64,000 nucleotides of DNA. Source: Edaphochlamys debaryana (lineage: Eukaryota > Chlorophyta > Chlorophyceae > Chlamydomonadales). Below, in pieces: positions 45,901-54,958 of the stretch. The notes beneath the pieces are model-generated. The model searched no databases and had not been told where the DNA came from. It saw nothing but the letters and a program-made list of their open reading frames with translations. A program made the position numbers and the translations under genes. The stretch lies in NCBI GenBank assembly GCA_016858145.1, contig JAEHOE010000104.1, positions 186,001 through 250,000 on the forward strand, read 5' to 3'. Numbering within the stretch: the stretch's first letter is position 1; the number at the start of each line of letters is the position of its first letter.

Positions 45901-48458
45901 CCATCCTCACCCTCGCCACCACCATCACCACCGCCACTGACCGGCATGGTCTGGCGAGCCTGGGCCGGTCCACTTGACAAGCCGGCATCCTAACCCCACT
46001 CCCCATCCACCCATTGCTCGCCCCCGCGGCTTGAGCTGCACCCACCGTCACACACGACCGCCGCCACCTCGCTGCACTCCTGCCCCCAACCCGGCGCCCC
46101 AAGCTCCGCCAAGCACTCATCCCAGGAGGCCGCCCCGGGTGGACACCTGGGCGGATGGCGGGGCGGGTGGGAGGGGAGGGTGGGGAGGGTGGGGCTGAGG
46201 CAGGTCCCAGTTGCTGTCCCTGTCCGTGCCGGTAAAAGCGATACAGATCTCCCGGCCCTTTCTGTGTCGTGTTGTACGGCAAGAACGGCTCACCTGACGT
46301 TAGTGACAAAGGGGTACCCCCTCGTGACGTACACGCGGGGCGCGGGCGCGGGCGGCACGCGCCCGCCCGTCAGACCCGCCCTTAGGCAGGCCAGGCGCGC
46401 CGCGTGCTCGTCCCAGCCGGTACTGCAGACCATGTGATCGTCCTCACTCCCGTACGACGAGTACGAGCTGCCGTACGGCGCATCGCGAGGCGGTACCGTC
46501 GTCACGTACACGACCGTACCGCCCTTGCTGGCGGCGTAGAAGCCTCCAGCCTTCTCGGACTTGTACAGCATCGTGACGCCCCAGCCCACCAGCGGCACAC
46601 GCTCTGCATAGGTGCGCAAGATGAGAGTTAGAGCAATAGGTGGCCCTCGGTTGGTTGGATCTAGGCTGAGGTGCATGCGGGGTGATCCGAAAACGGGGAA
46701 TAATCTCACCGAGGGGCGCCAGCGGCGGGCGTGGGGGTGGCGTGGGCGGCGCAGGCGGTTGTGGCGGGCGCGGTGGCGGCAGTGAGCCTGCGGTGGGTTC
46801 GTTCAGCGCTTAGCCGATGTGGTGCCCAACCCAAGCTTCTGCTGCTCATGCCACTCTCAGCCAAGAACGCGTGGCCAAGGTGCGTGGTCTCGTGCCGTGC
46901 GCAGGCACGCGGACTTCCATCCCTCCGCACTCACCCGAGCAGCGCAGCCCCACCACCTCCTCGCGGCTGCAGCCTCTGCGGCTGACGTTGCCCCAGCCCG
47001 CGAAGCTGCAGGCAGCCAGGCTGGCGTGCAGGAAGGCGGAGCACACGACTCGGTCCTGCGGGCGGCAGGCGGGCAGGTCGCAAGGGCATGGGAGCTGAGC
47101 GCACGCGTCTGACATTGGAGGTCTGGTTGATGGGGGCCGGAGGCTTCAAGGCTAGCTCCGCCCTCACCGTTCCTGCCTTGATCTGCCCCCGTACCTCCGT
47201 CCGCGCCTTCGTCCATCAGTTCCCCACCCACAAACCCACCATGTGTATGGGGCCTGTCCCCCCCGACGCCACATAGGCGTAGCCCCCTCCGAAGCCCAGC
47301 TGGCAGCAAGCCACCTCCGCATTGCCCTCGTGCTCGCCCCAGCCAGTTACGCTGCAAATTTGCAAAGAAAGGAACGAGGACAGGGGCAGGGGCGTGGCGC
47401 GGCATCAAGCAGAAAGCATGGTTCGCCCACGTCCCCCTGCACACCGCCAACACGAGATTACTAAACCCGTGTCAAACTCCGTAACCGCGTAGCTGCTCAC
47501 CATACGGTCCCCCACGTTCCGTTCCAGAGGACCCTGCAGGGCGGGTCCGTGGGGCAATAAGTGCACCCTAGGTTGGCGGTTGCATGCACACGTCAAGCCA
47601 GCAACTGACCTGGTGCCGCGAGCCCAGCATTTCTATCTACGCTCCCCGGTTGCAGAAACTTTCTGCCCCCTTCCCCCACGACTGAGCAGCTAGCCCTGGC
47701 GCCCCCGCCCCGCTTGGCCTCACTCCAGGCGGCCAGCAGGGGGTAAACACGCAGCTGCGGCGAGCGGCTGGCTTGGGTCGGCGTCCTCGGGCACGAGGCG
47801 GAGGGGGTGGGCGTCCCGGTCTGCTGGCGGTAGGAGGGGGTTACGGCAGTGGGAGTGAGTGGCTGGGAGGCCGGGTGGACGGATCACGGAGGCGCCTGCC
47901 GCAGGCGCGCATCTCATCCCTCGCAGCAAGTGCACATACCCGTGAGAAAATCGTATACATGGTCGAAGGGTGGGGGGAAGCCTGTGGCAGGGGCATCTGG
48001 GCCGTGGTCAGGGAGTTGGTGGGTTCCGGCGAGCGCGCGAGCGCTGAGCGAGCCGATCGGAGCAACTGCGCGCCTCAACAAGCGCCCCCGTCATGAAAAC
48101 TTGCAACCCCCCCACCTTCTGCTGGTCGAGACTCCCCGAGCACCGCTCCTACTGGAAGCACTTCAGGGCGGGGAGAAGCGGGGGAGGGGGGGGAGGGGGC
48201 GACGTTGTCGCGAGTGACTCCCCCGGCTGCCAGTGACTGGCAAGTGCATCCGCAGCAAGAAATCACATCGGTGCCTCTTGCTTAGCGCAAGCGCAGGGCC
48301 CAGTCCGGTGGTGCGTGCGAGTCGCCGACCCTCATCGCACGCGCTCGGTTCTTCAACTCGCCTCCAGGGCCTTCAAGTATGACGCAAAGTGCAATCACGG
48401 CGTATGCCAGATAGCTGAGGGCCGCGCGCGCTGGCCGCGGTGGTCGGCAAGGGGACAT
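26349..48458 (-). CDS. giant SRCR-RCC1-Pmp-like beta-helix multi-pass membrane protein
   Basis: Fifty-two exons join with agreeing phases into 12,750 bp, 4,249 residues plus stop. Domain order: signal peptide (h-region LSYLAYAVIALCVIL), SRCR domains 1-6 (about residues 40-825) with two internal Pro-rich linkers, RCC1-type repeats (847-1274), Pmp-like GG(A/G)(I/L/V) beta-helix region (about 1275-3160), Cys-rich EGF/TNFR-like part (3236-3480), and a multi-pass tail with a hydrophilic loop and soluble C-terminus. Topology suggests a very large ectodomain facing the lumen or outside. A receptor or adhesion role is inferred only from SRCR and beta-helix families. The first exon (48341-48458) is the weakest part: it is chosen because it encodes a signal peptide and its GTGCGA donor fits phase 1 of exon 2. 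Two adjacent genes cannot be fully excluded, but no stop or new start lies at any domain boundary. Confidence 0.75.
30792..32166 (-). other. Cys-rich EGF/TNFR-like segment before the membrane tail
   Basis: Exons 31946-32166, 31190-31828, 30792-31025. The middle exon has CLRCRPGQFALW, CAVCPRNAVCTGGAVV and PRPGYWQS, a pattern common just outside the membrane in algal and protist Pmp-like proteins. RQCAEGYAGRLCSTCRPGRF is EGF-like and is followed directly by the first hydrophobic span, LVLSLAGYLAAVGLVGY. Confidence 0.85.
32279..32300 (-). repeat. short interstitial telomere-like repeat
   Basis: Two and three-quarter copies of TTTTAGGG (read on the minus strand) start a few bases inside the intron after exon 32305-34451. 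This is the Chlamydomonas-type telomere unit. Confidence 0.85.
32305..38515 (-). other. Pmp-like beta-helix region of the giant protein
   Basis: Exons 37584-38515, 36860-37419, 34741-36703, 34547-34605, 32305-34451. After a Pro-rich linker the sequence becomes a long series of 20-30-residue rungs. Each has an SGGA(L/I/V) or GGG(L/V) turn and an N.A or NTA ladder (for example RNTARGSGGAIHV, NSAGGSGGATWCG). This is the pattern of chlamydial polymorphic outer-membrane proteins and related eukaryotic beta-helices. Some rungs are Ala-rich and irregular between about 32400 and 33100. The two largest exons are near 2 kb, far longer than other exons here. Confidence 0.85.
38649..41437 (-). other. RCC1-type repeats of the giant protein
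   Basis: Linker exon 41372-41437, then 41177-41259, 40899-40985, 40669-40760, 40255-40458, 39969-40136, 39742-39874, 39414-39463, 39086-39262, 38649-38938. Repeats carry the RCC1 signature: G.(N/D)..GQLG.(G/R)D, then a V(D/N)LG or VDFG strand, A.G..(H/T).CA(L/V)L, and KCWG or ACWG. Seven GQLG or related EQLG starts are visible, consistent with one blade propeller or a regulator-like RLD domain. RCC1 folds bind chromatin or small GTPases in many proteins. Here the position after SRCR domains suggests a secreted propeller instead, which is inference. Confidence 0.9.
41536..47820 (-). other. six SRCR domains of the giant protein
   Basis: SRCR domains bind ligands in metazoan receptors and are also known in Chlamydomonas and Volvox. 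Exons: SRCR1 47724-47820, 47501-47533, 47240-47351, 46935-47055; Pro linker 46710-46787; SRCR2 46294-46603, 46046-46146; SRCR3 45707-45759, 45527-45558, 45235-45349, 44816-44930; SRCR4 44524-44626, 44341-44364, 43973-44117, 43535-43649; Pro linker 43198-43272; SRCR5 43000-43088, 42599-42881; SRCR6 42321-42417, 42169-42219, 41985-42051, 41536-41674. Hallmarks are GRLEV..NGTWGTV(W/C), (V/A)CRQLG, and terminal C.F.GWG / LRCS. SRCR2 and SRCR5 are divergent and lack NGTWG. The four-exon plan is shared by domains 1, 3, 4 and 6, so they arose by tandem duplication. Confidence 0.9.
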
Positions 48459-49002
48459 CTGTAGGCGCGAGGCGCGAGCGAGGCTAGGGCCCACGCGCGT
48501 ACATGGTAAGTGAGTACAACTCCCATATGCAGAGAAAACGCGTCCACTCAAGAGGTGCGCGCCTGGACGGAACAAGTCATGGTACGAAAGTGTTTGGTGG
48601 CGCGTGGGTTCTAGGGCGAGGCTGCTCGGGGGAGTCCCGCAATTTCTAGGTGCAAGGACGCTGTGTGCCTGTGTACATAGCATGAATGTTTGGTGCGGTA
48701 GATCGGTTTCCCGCCCCTTTCCGTGCCCGCCAAACCCAACCGCGTGGTCCCGGCGGCCGCGGAGAGGCCAGCAGTCCCTGGGCTGCGCCCCTCGGCTGCG
48801 CCCGCATCGGCAGGACCGTCCTGGACGTGACGTTCTGGAAGCCTCAGTGCGTGAGGACCTGGAGTAGGCAACAACGACTGCTGCTACATGTCGCCTGATT
48901 ATGTGGGGCCCAGGTGGGGCCTGATGGGGTCCCTCATTGTAACCATCGAGGACTGGTAGGGGCCGCAATACCAGGGAGGCGGGGTGACAGCAGGAGCGCT
49001 CC
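48459..49002. other. region upstream of the giant gene
   Basis: Probable promoter and 5' UTR of the giant minus-strand gene. No core promoter element could be identified. The minus frame that contains the proposed signal peptide is open back to 49124. Confidence 0.35.
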
Positions 49003-49537
49003 TGCACCCCGCCCCGCACAGGCCCCGCACGCGCCATCCCCGCCATGGCGCGCACCACGAAGACCGCCCGCCGCTCCACCGGATCCTCGTTCTTCGCCAT
49101 CTTGGGGTTCACAGATGGCATCAACTTGCTCAGCGGCTCGCTTGCGAGGGCCCAGGCACAAGGTGGTGAGGCCCGGTTCGTCCATGCAGAGCCTTTCCGG
49201 AACCCACCGGTGTAGGCCTCGTCTTCGTCCTCTAGCGCCTGCTCCAGCTTGGTGTTGTACAGTTGCCGCGACTTGGGATCCGATAGCGTTTGGTACGCCT
49301 ACAGCAAAGGCGCGAGTGCGCGGTAAACCCTTCGTGTCGGCCATGCACACGCCGACACCCCTCACTCGCACGGCCGCCCACGGCCTCAAGCTCGTTTAAC
49401 GCACCTCGTTCAGCAGGATGCAGATGTTGTGGCCGCGCTCTCCCAAGTAGTCCGGGTGGCACTCCTTTGCAAGAGCCCGATACGACTTCTTGATTTCGTC
49501 GACGGGGGCGTCATCGTCAACGCTGCATACAAGCCGG
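49003..49537 (-). pseudogene. partial, decayed copy of J-domain exons 3-5
   Basis: About 535 bp, introns included, are nearly identical to 52468-53009 in the J-domain gene. Copies of exon 3 (49405-49522, HPDY motif intact), exon 4 (49208-49298) and exon 5 (about 49059-49141) are recognisable. Exons 1-2 and the ferredoxin exons are absent. The acceptor before exon 5 has lost its AG: base 49142 is T where the parent has C at 52610, giving AA on the minus strand. Coding changes include Ala to Ser, Glu to Lys (DPES to DPKS), Trp to Leu and Ala to Val. It is best read as a recent partial duplication, no longer functional on its own. Confidence 0.88.
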
Positions 49538-49592
49538 GGCCAGTGCTAACAGCCGCAGGAGCTTCGGGAGGCAGGGCTCGAGTACGGCTCGG

Positions 49593-49597
49593 TTACA
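49593..49597 (-). promoter_or_regulatory. candidate polyadenylation signal (TGTAA) of the J-domain gene
   Basis: TTACA on the plus strand reads TGTAA on the minus strand. It is the first such signal I find after the stop at 50697, implying a 3' UTR of about 1.1 kb that ends next to the partial duplicate. Confidence 0.4.
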
Positions 49598-50696
49598 CGA
49601 CACCACTACTTTATTGGGCCTTGTCATTTCGCTCGAGCTTGCTTGATGCTGCAACCCAACATCATCAACTGTAAGCCTTGAGTGCGCGAATCGCTTTGTG
49701 CTTCAACGGCCAAGTTGTTTGGCAAAACCGTCAGAGGGAAGGCGCGGGCGCCAAAAGGCACCGCGCGCCGCCCTGCCTCGCCCCCGCGCCCCTCACGTGG
49801 AGCAGCACGGCGCAAGCGAGCGGCGTATTCCTAGTATGAAGAGCCGGAAGACTTCAATGATGGCCAAAGACAACAGGGGGAGCCAGGACATCCCGGCTAC
49901 GCTACGCCTAACCACGAAATTATCGCACTCAGTGGGAAGAGCCCCCATAAAACAACACGATGTTTAGGGCTTCGATAGACACACCAAAAGCTGGGAAACG
50001 AACATGAAAGGTCGCGCCGAAAGTATGTCCCAAACCCCCCACACAACGCGACTGCCCTGGTTCACCCAGAGCTTTCAGGTGGGGGCATGGGGACAACACG
50101 CAATGCGCGCTCTCTCAACCGCGGCCTACGCAGCGCGTAGCCACCCAGACACGAGACCACGACGCATGCACCAAAGGGGGCATGCACGCACTCCTCGAAA
50201 GAAGGAAGAAGAAGCGAACTCTTTGCGGATCAGCTCGAACTCGATCAGACACCGCTCAGACCTCTCCTGCTCTTACTCCGTTCACGATGCACCGAAGCGC
50301 ATTCTTCGCTCCCACCACCTGCCAGTCCAACACGTCTCGCAGCTTCCAATAATAGGTCGCCGGCCTCAAAGCGAGGGCACACTCTTACCCTTGGGCACGG
50401 CACGTGGCCCCCGGGGACAATCCCAACCGGGGGCAGTGTATGGGTGCAGTGGCGCGTGCGTTCAGCGGACACACACGTATATATGTACACGGGGCGGGGC
50501 GCCGCGCCACGCCCTCAGCGCGCTTCCGGAGCTGCAGCAACCCCGCCGCAGCCGCCTTCGTACAAGCCAGACGCCGCTAGCTGGCCCCCTCCCCCGCACA
50601 CGGAGGCCCCGGCGGAGCCCTCCACGGCGCCGCCTGGATCCTGGATCCCAGATCTCCCCATCTCCGCCTGGATCAAGGATCCTGGATCCGAGATCC
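49598..50696 (-). other. probable 3' UTR of the J-domain gene
   Basis: No supported exon. Two BamHI-like CTGGATCCTGGATC repeats occur near 50634-50695, and the same ATCCTGGATCC motif appears at 27364-27412 in an intron of the giant gene. A minus-strand stretch at 50256-50383 reads like protein but has no clear gene context. Confidence 0.45.
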
Positions 50697-53340
50697 TCAC
50701 ATCTGGCCCATGCGGGACTCGGCGTACACGGCGATGGGCACCAGCGCCCGCTCCCGCGGCACCATGCCGCTGGCGCCGGAGCGCTGCCGCTGCAGGAAGT
50801 CCCAGCGAGAGCGGGCGGCGCGCTTGCGGCGGCCCACCTGCGGTGCGGGAGGGCGGAAGGCGGGGCTGAGGTTAACGTGCCCTTGTAGGAGAGCGCAGAG
50901 GCGTGGCTCGAGTCTCATCTCGACTCTGGGAGCCCCCGCCACCTATGCAACGAGCCCCGCCGACCGAGGCCACCGCTGCAGCGTGCAACGCTTTCCCCTC
51001 CCACCCCGCCCGCCCTCCCACTCCCTCCTACTGCCCGCACCTGCTTGCGGAATTCCGAGTCCTGCCCTCTCCCTGCACCTCCTCGTCTCGCCTGTCCTCC
51101 CCTGTGCTCAGTCCCTCCTCCTTCCACCCCCTTCCCCCTCTCGCTCCTACCTGCTTGAGCGACTCCGAGTCCTGGCCGTTGGCCACCGAGTTGACGGCCC
51201 CCATGAAGGCCGTCTCGAAGGCAGCGCTCATCTGCTCAAAGATGTTGCCGCGGGCGTTCTGGAGGGCCAGCTCCTCGGCCGCGCGCCTGAAAGGGGTGAG
51301 AAGAAGGTAACGCGATATGTGATGCACGGGCACGGATGCATTGGAGAGCAGGAGCACACCGGCATCGCATGCGGTGCAGCAACCCTGAAGCCACACGGAG
51401 CGCCCTGACGGGGCCCCGCGCCAAGCCTGATGCCCTTCCGTGACCTAAAGCGCATTGCAGTAACCTGCTCATGGCCCCGGGTCATCCCCGCCGGCGCCTG
51501 CCCCCCCACGCACCTGCGCGCCGCCTCCTGGGCCGGGCTGTAGGTCTTGGCGCGCAGCCGCGCCTCCTCCTTCCGCTTCCGCTCCTTGATGAACTGGACG
51601 GTGGAGGAGAACACGTCGCGCTGCAGGGGGGCGGGGGCGGTCGTGCGTGAGTGGGTCAAGCAGCGGAGGCAGGTGCAGTCACGCAGCCACAGGCACGCAA
51701 CCGTACGGGCAGAACAGATCTCATCCTACCCACTGTATGATGGCAGCGGGCGTTGCGCGTGTTTTCCAGCCCGCTCTGCCCCTGCCCTTCCCCACCCCCT
51801 TGATCAGTCCCAGTCCACACCCCTCCCCGGTTCCCCCGCCCTGCCGCCCCCCCACCTGCGCGCCCTGCCCCGCCATCATGACGCCCACGTTGACGCGCTC
51901 CTGCATCTTGTGCTGCATCACGTACTCGAGCGCGGGCAGCTCGTCCTTGTCAACCCAGTGGATGCATGACACAGGGCAGCAGTCTGCAGGGCGGGGGGGC
52001 ACGTGCGTGCAGTTCTTAGTGAAACTGCAGGACAGAAAATTCCAAAATGCAGCTGAACAGAACCATTAAGGCGGAAAGATCCGGGGAAAGTCACGGTATA
52101 AAGGGAAACGGTAAGGGCAGAGCGAGGCAGAGGGCCAGCTGGGCCACGGCTGACGCGCTGGTGCAACCCCCACCCACCAATGGACTGCTGGATCTTGTCC
52201 TCCGTGTCGAGCCACTGCGCAAACACGCGGCTGCGGCCGTGCTCGTTCTCCATGCGGAAGGTGGCCGAGGCGCACCACACGCACTGCTTGCAGCCGATGC
52301 ACGTGAACTCGTCCTGCGGGGGCAAGAGTCCGCACAGAGGGGCGGGCAGGGAAGGTCAGTCCATGGGCCAAGCCCAGACCAGCGGCAAAGCGCACGGCAG
52401 AGATCAGGCTCATATGATGAAGCGCCCGTACACTCTTCCTTTAGTTGCCCGCTTGCGAGGGGCACGGTCCTGCACCCCGCCCCGCACAGGCCCCGCACGC
52501 GCCATCCCCGCCATGGCACGCACCACGAAGACCGCCCGCCGCTCCGCCGGATCCTCGTTCTTCGCCATCTTGGGGTTCACAGATGGCATCCACTTGCTTA
52601 GCGGCTCGCCTGCGAGGGCCCAGGCAGAAAGTGGTGAGGCCCGGTTCGTCCATGCAGAGCCTTTCCGGAACCCACCGGTGTAGGCCTCGTCCTCGTCCTC
52701 TAGCGCCTGCTCCAGCTTGGTGTTGTACAGTTGCCGCGACTCGGGATCCGATAGCGTTTGGTACGCCTACAGCAAAGGCGCGAGTGCGCGGTAAACCCTT
52801 CGTGTCGGCCATGCACACGCCGACACCCCTCACACTCGCACGGCCGCCCACGGCTTCAATCTCGTTGAACGCACCTCGTTCAGCAGGATGCAGATGTTGT
52901 GGCCGCGCTCTCCCAAGTAGTCCGGGTGGCACTCCTTTGCAAGAGCCCGATACGCCTTCTTGATTTCGTCGACGGGGGCGTCATCATCAACGCTGCAGAC
53001 AAGCCGGGAAGGGGCGGGTGAGCTCCACTCGCCAGCGCGGGGCCGACACGAGCGTTGGAGACATCAGGCCTGCCATGCGACTCACCCGAGGACCTCGTAG
53101 TAGTCCACGATCCCCGTGCTGAGAATGTAGTTGTTGCGCTCAGTGTCGGCAGCGGCTGCGCAGGCCACGTGCGGGCGACCAACGCGCCCGGGAACTGCGA
53201 GGGCGCGCGGGAGCGTGACTGGGGTTCCTACATGCCTCGCTGCCCACCGCTGGCTCACCTGGGGCTCGTCGCGACACGGGAGCCGGCGCCACGCGCGAGC
53301 AGGACGCCGCGGGCGCCGAACGGAGAAGCGCGGAGTTCAT
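50697..53340 (-). CDS. chloroplast J-domain protein with bacterial-type ferredoxin domain (CDJ3-5 type)
   Basis: DnaJ-like co-chaperone expected to recruit chloroplast HSP70B, with an Fe-S domain as in Chlamydomonas CDJ3-CDJ5. Ten exons give 1,095 bp, 364 residues: 53259-53340, 53086-53155, 52875-52992, 52676-52766, 52524-52609, 52178-52313, 51856-51983, 51514-51620, 51151-51286, 50697-50837. All phases agree. Residues 1-40 are rich in Ala, Ser and Arg with no acids early, as in algal transit peptides. The J-domain runs from DYYEVLG to about residue 108, with HPD at 73-75. Then DEFTCIGCKQCVW and DCCPVSCIHW give the Cys ligands (C154, C157, C160, and C197 or neighbours) for a 4Fe-4S cluster. 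The C-terminal third is charged and helical. Stromal location is inferred. It is divergent from MED28, with 230 bp between the starts. Confidence 0.93.
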
Positions 53341-53570
53341 CGTTGCTTCGCTCTTTGTCGGCGCGAGGGTCTAACAAAGGGCGAGTGGCGTATGCCTATC
53401 CCTCCCTGTCGCGAGTGAGTATAGCCACTTCAAAGCGTTGCGGCACGAGTCACAGCGAGTCATGATGCAGAGTCGCTTGCATCGGCGACTCACCACGTCA
53501 CCGAGGCACGCTCCCGCGTAGTAGTCTGCTGATTCACCTTTGCTTAGATCTTACATATCCACGCTTAGAC
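53341..53570. promoter_or_regulatory. divergent promoter region between the J-domain gene and MED28
   Basis: Only 230 bp separate the two start codons, so the promoters and both 5' UTRs must share this space. No TATA box or defined element is obvious. Confidence 0.5.
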
Positions 53571-54672
53571 ATGGCCGGCGCGGCGCCCGTCTCTGCCGCG
53601 GCGCTTCCGCGACAGGAGGACGTGCTGGGCCTGCTTGACACAATCGATCAGTCGGTTGCAAACATGCTACCTCAGCCCAACGAGACAAGCGCGGAGGGAC
53701 GGGTGCAGGGTGAGCAGCATCGGGAGCGCGCCATCTGGCCTCTTGACGCCGCCCCGGCGTGCTTCCCTTAGATCTATTCCTTCTTTGCAATCCTGCAGAC
53801 GCTTCTCGCTCGTTTGCGGGCGCGGTCAAGCAGCTCGAGAGCTTCCTGCTGCAACTGCAGCAAGTCAGGCCCGCCCCTCACGGGCCCCTGGCCGCCCAGG
53901 TGGGACTCGAGCGACCGGCCCCTGTTTACGGTCCAGGAGCTAGGGTGGCCTGGTTTCAGGGATGGACGGGGGGGTGACAAGGGGCGGGGGCGGGGGAGCA
54001 GGCACCTGGCCTTGGACATGGGGGTTTCGGAGCAGGCGCCTTCGAAGCAGGCCGGGGTTGGGGCGGCGGTATGTGCACGCCTCCGCCAGTGCACTGCCCG
54101 AGTGGGCTGCAGGGCCGGCCTGCACTCATAGCAGCTGACCCAGGGCTGTCAGGGGACTGGGGCCAAAGCGGGCGGCTGGAGAAGGCGCGGGCAAAAGCGC
54201 GGCTGTCGGCGGCTGACTTTGCGTCCAACCCCGCAGGAGCAGGAGGTGGCTGACCTACAGTCCGAGCTGGAGGAGAAGGTGAGGCCAGCATGCATGCCCT
54301 CATTATCACTTTCTTCGCTCGACCGCGCACTGCCAGGACCCTAGCGTACCGTTACATTTGCGTCCCTTCGAATTCCGGGCGCAAGTTATCGTCTCCTGCG
54401 CAAGCCTCCTTCCTGCAGCCTCCCCACTTAAGCGCCCCACCAGCGCCACAGCATGGGAAATCATGTTAGCCACCCCGCCGCCTCCTCAGCCCTGAGTGCC
54501 ACCATGCCCTTTTGACTTGACCCGGCCTTCCCTCGTCCACCTTTCCCCACCATTTCCTCTCCAGGAGCGGCTGATCGCGCACGCCCGCGCCCAGATCTCG
54601 CACTGGCAGGACACCATTGGCCAGCAGGAGCAGCTTCAGGAGAACACCCTCTTCGCGGGGCTGGGCAGCTGA
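53571..54672 (+). CDS. MED28: Mediator complex subunit 28
   Basis: Head-module-associated subunit of Mediator, which links transcription factors to RNA polymerase II in the nucleus. Four exons give 390 bp, 129 residues: 53571-53709, 53799-53899, 54237-54278, 54565-54672. The family signature is the C-terminal helix: VADLQSELEEKERLI followed by ISHWQDTI, which parallels the D-L-x-x-E-L...L-x-x-H-L...HWQ pattern of animal and plant MED28. The preceding FAGAVKQLESFLLQLQ fits the helix before it. The protein is a little shorter than animal MED28. It is short and helical, so another small coiled-coil protein is possible, but the HWQ placement argues for MED28. Confidence 0.75.
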
Positions 54673-54958
54673 GCGCGCACCCGCCGCCGCCTCCTACACG
54701 GCCAGCGGCGTTGCATGGGCCTCACGCCTAGCGCGAAGCGCCGACCTTCGTCACAGGCGGACCCTAGCCGAGCAGGCCGAGGGCTGGCGCTCCGCTCCGT
54801 CGTCTTTCAATGGCGGCATCCTTCTGGTTTCCGTTGATTGACGGGCTAGCGCCCGGGCTCTAAGCCGACCCACATCGCCACCAGCTCAATCCCCCTCGGG
54901 CCGGCGCGTCCCAGGCGGGCGCTGGGCGCTGTGGGTCCCCTGCTGCAGCAACAGCCCA
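54673..54958. other. space between converging MED28 and KIAA0930-like genes
   Basis: Holds both 3' UTRs. No TGTAA was found for MED28. The nearest minus-strand TGTAA for the other gene is at 54352-54356, inside a MED28 intron, so the transcripts may overlap. Confidence 0.4.
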
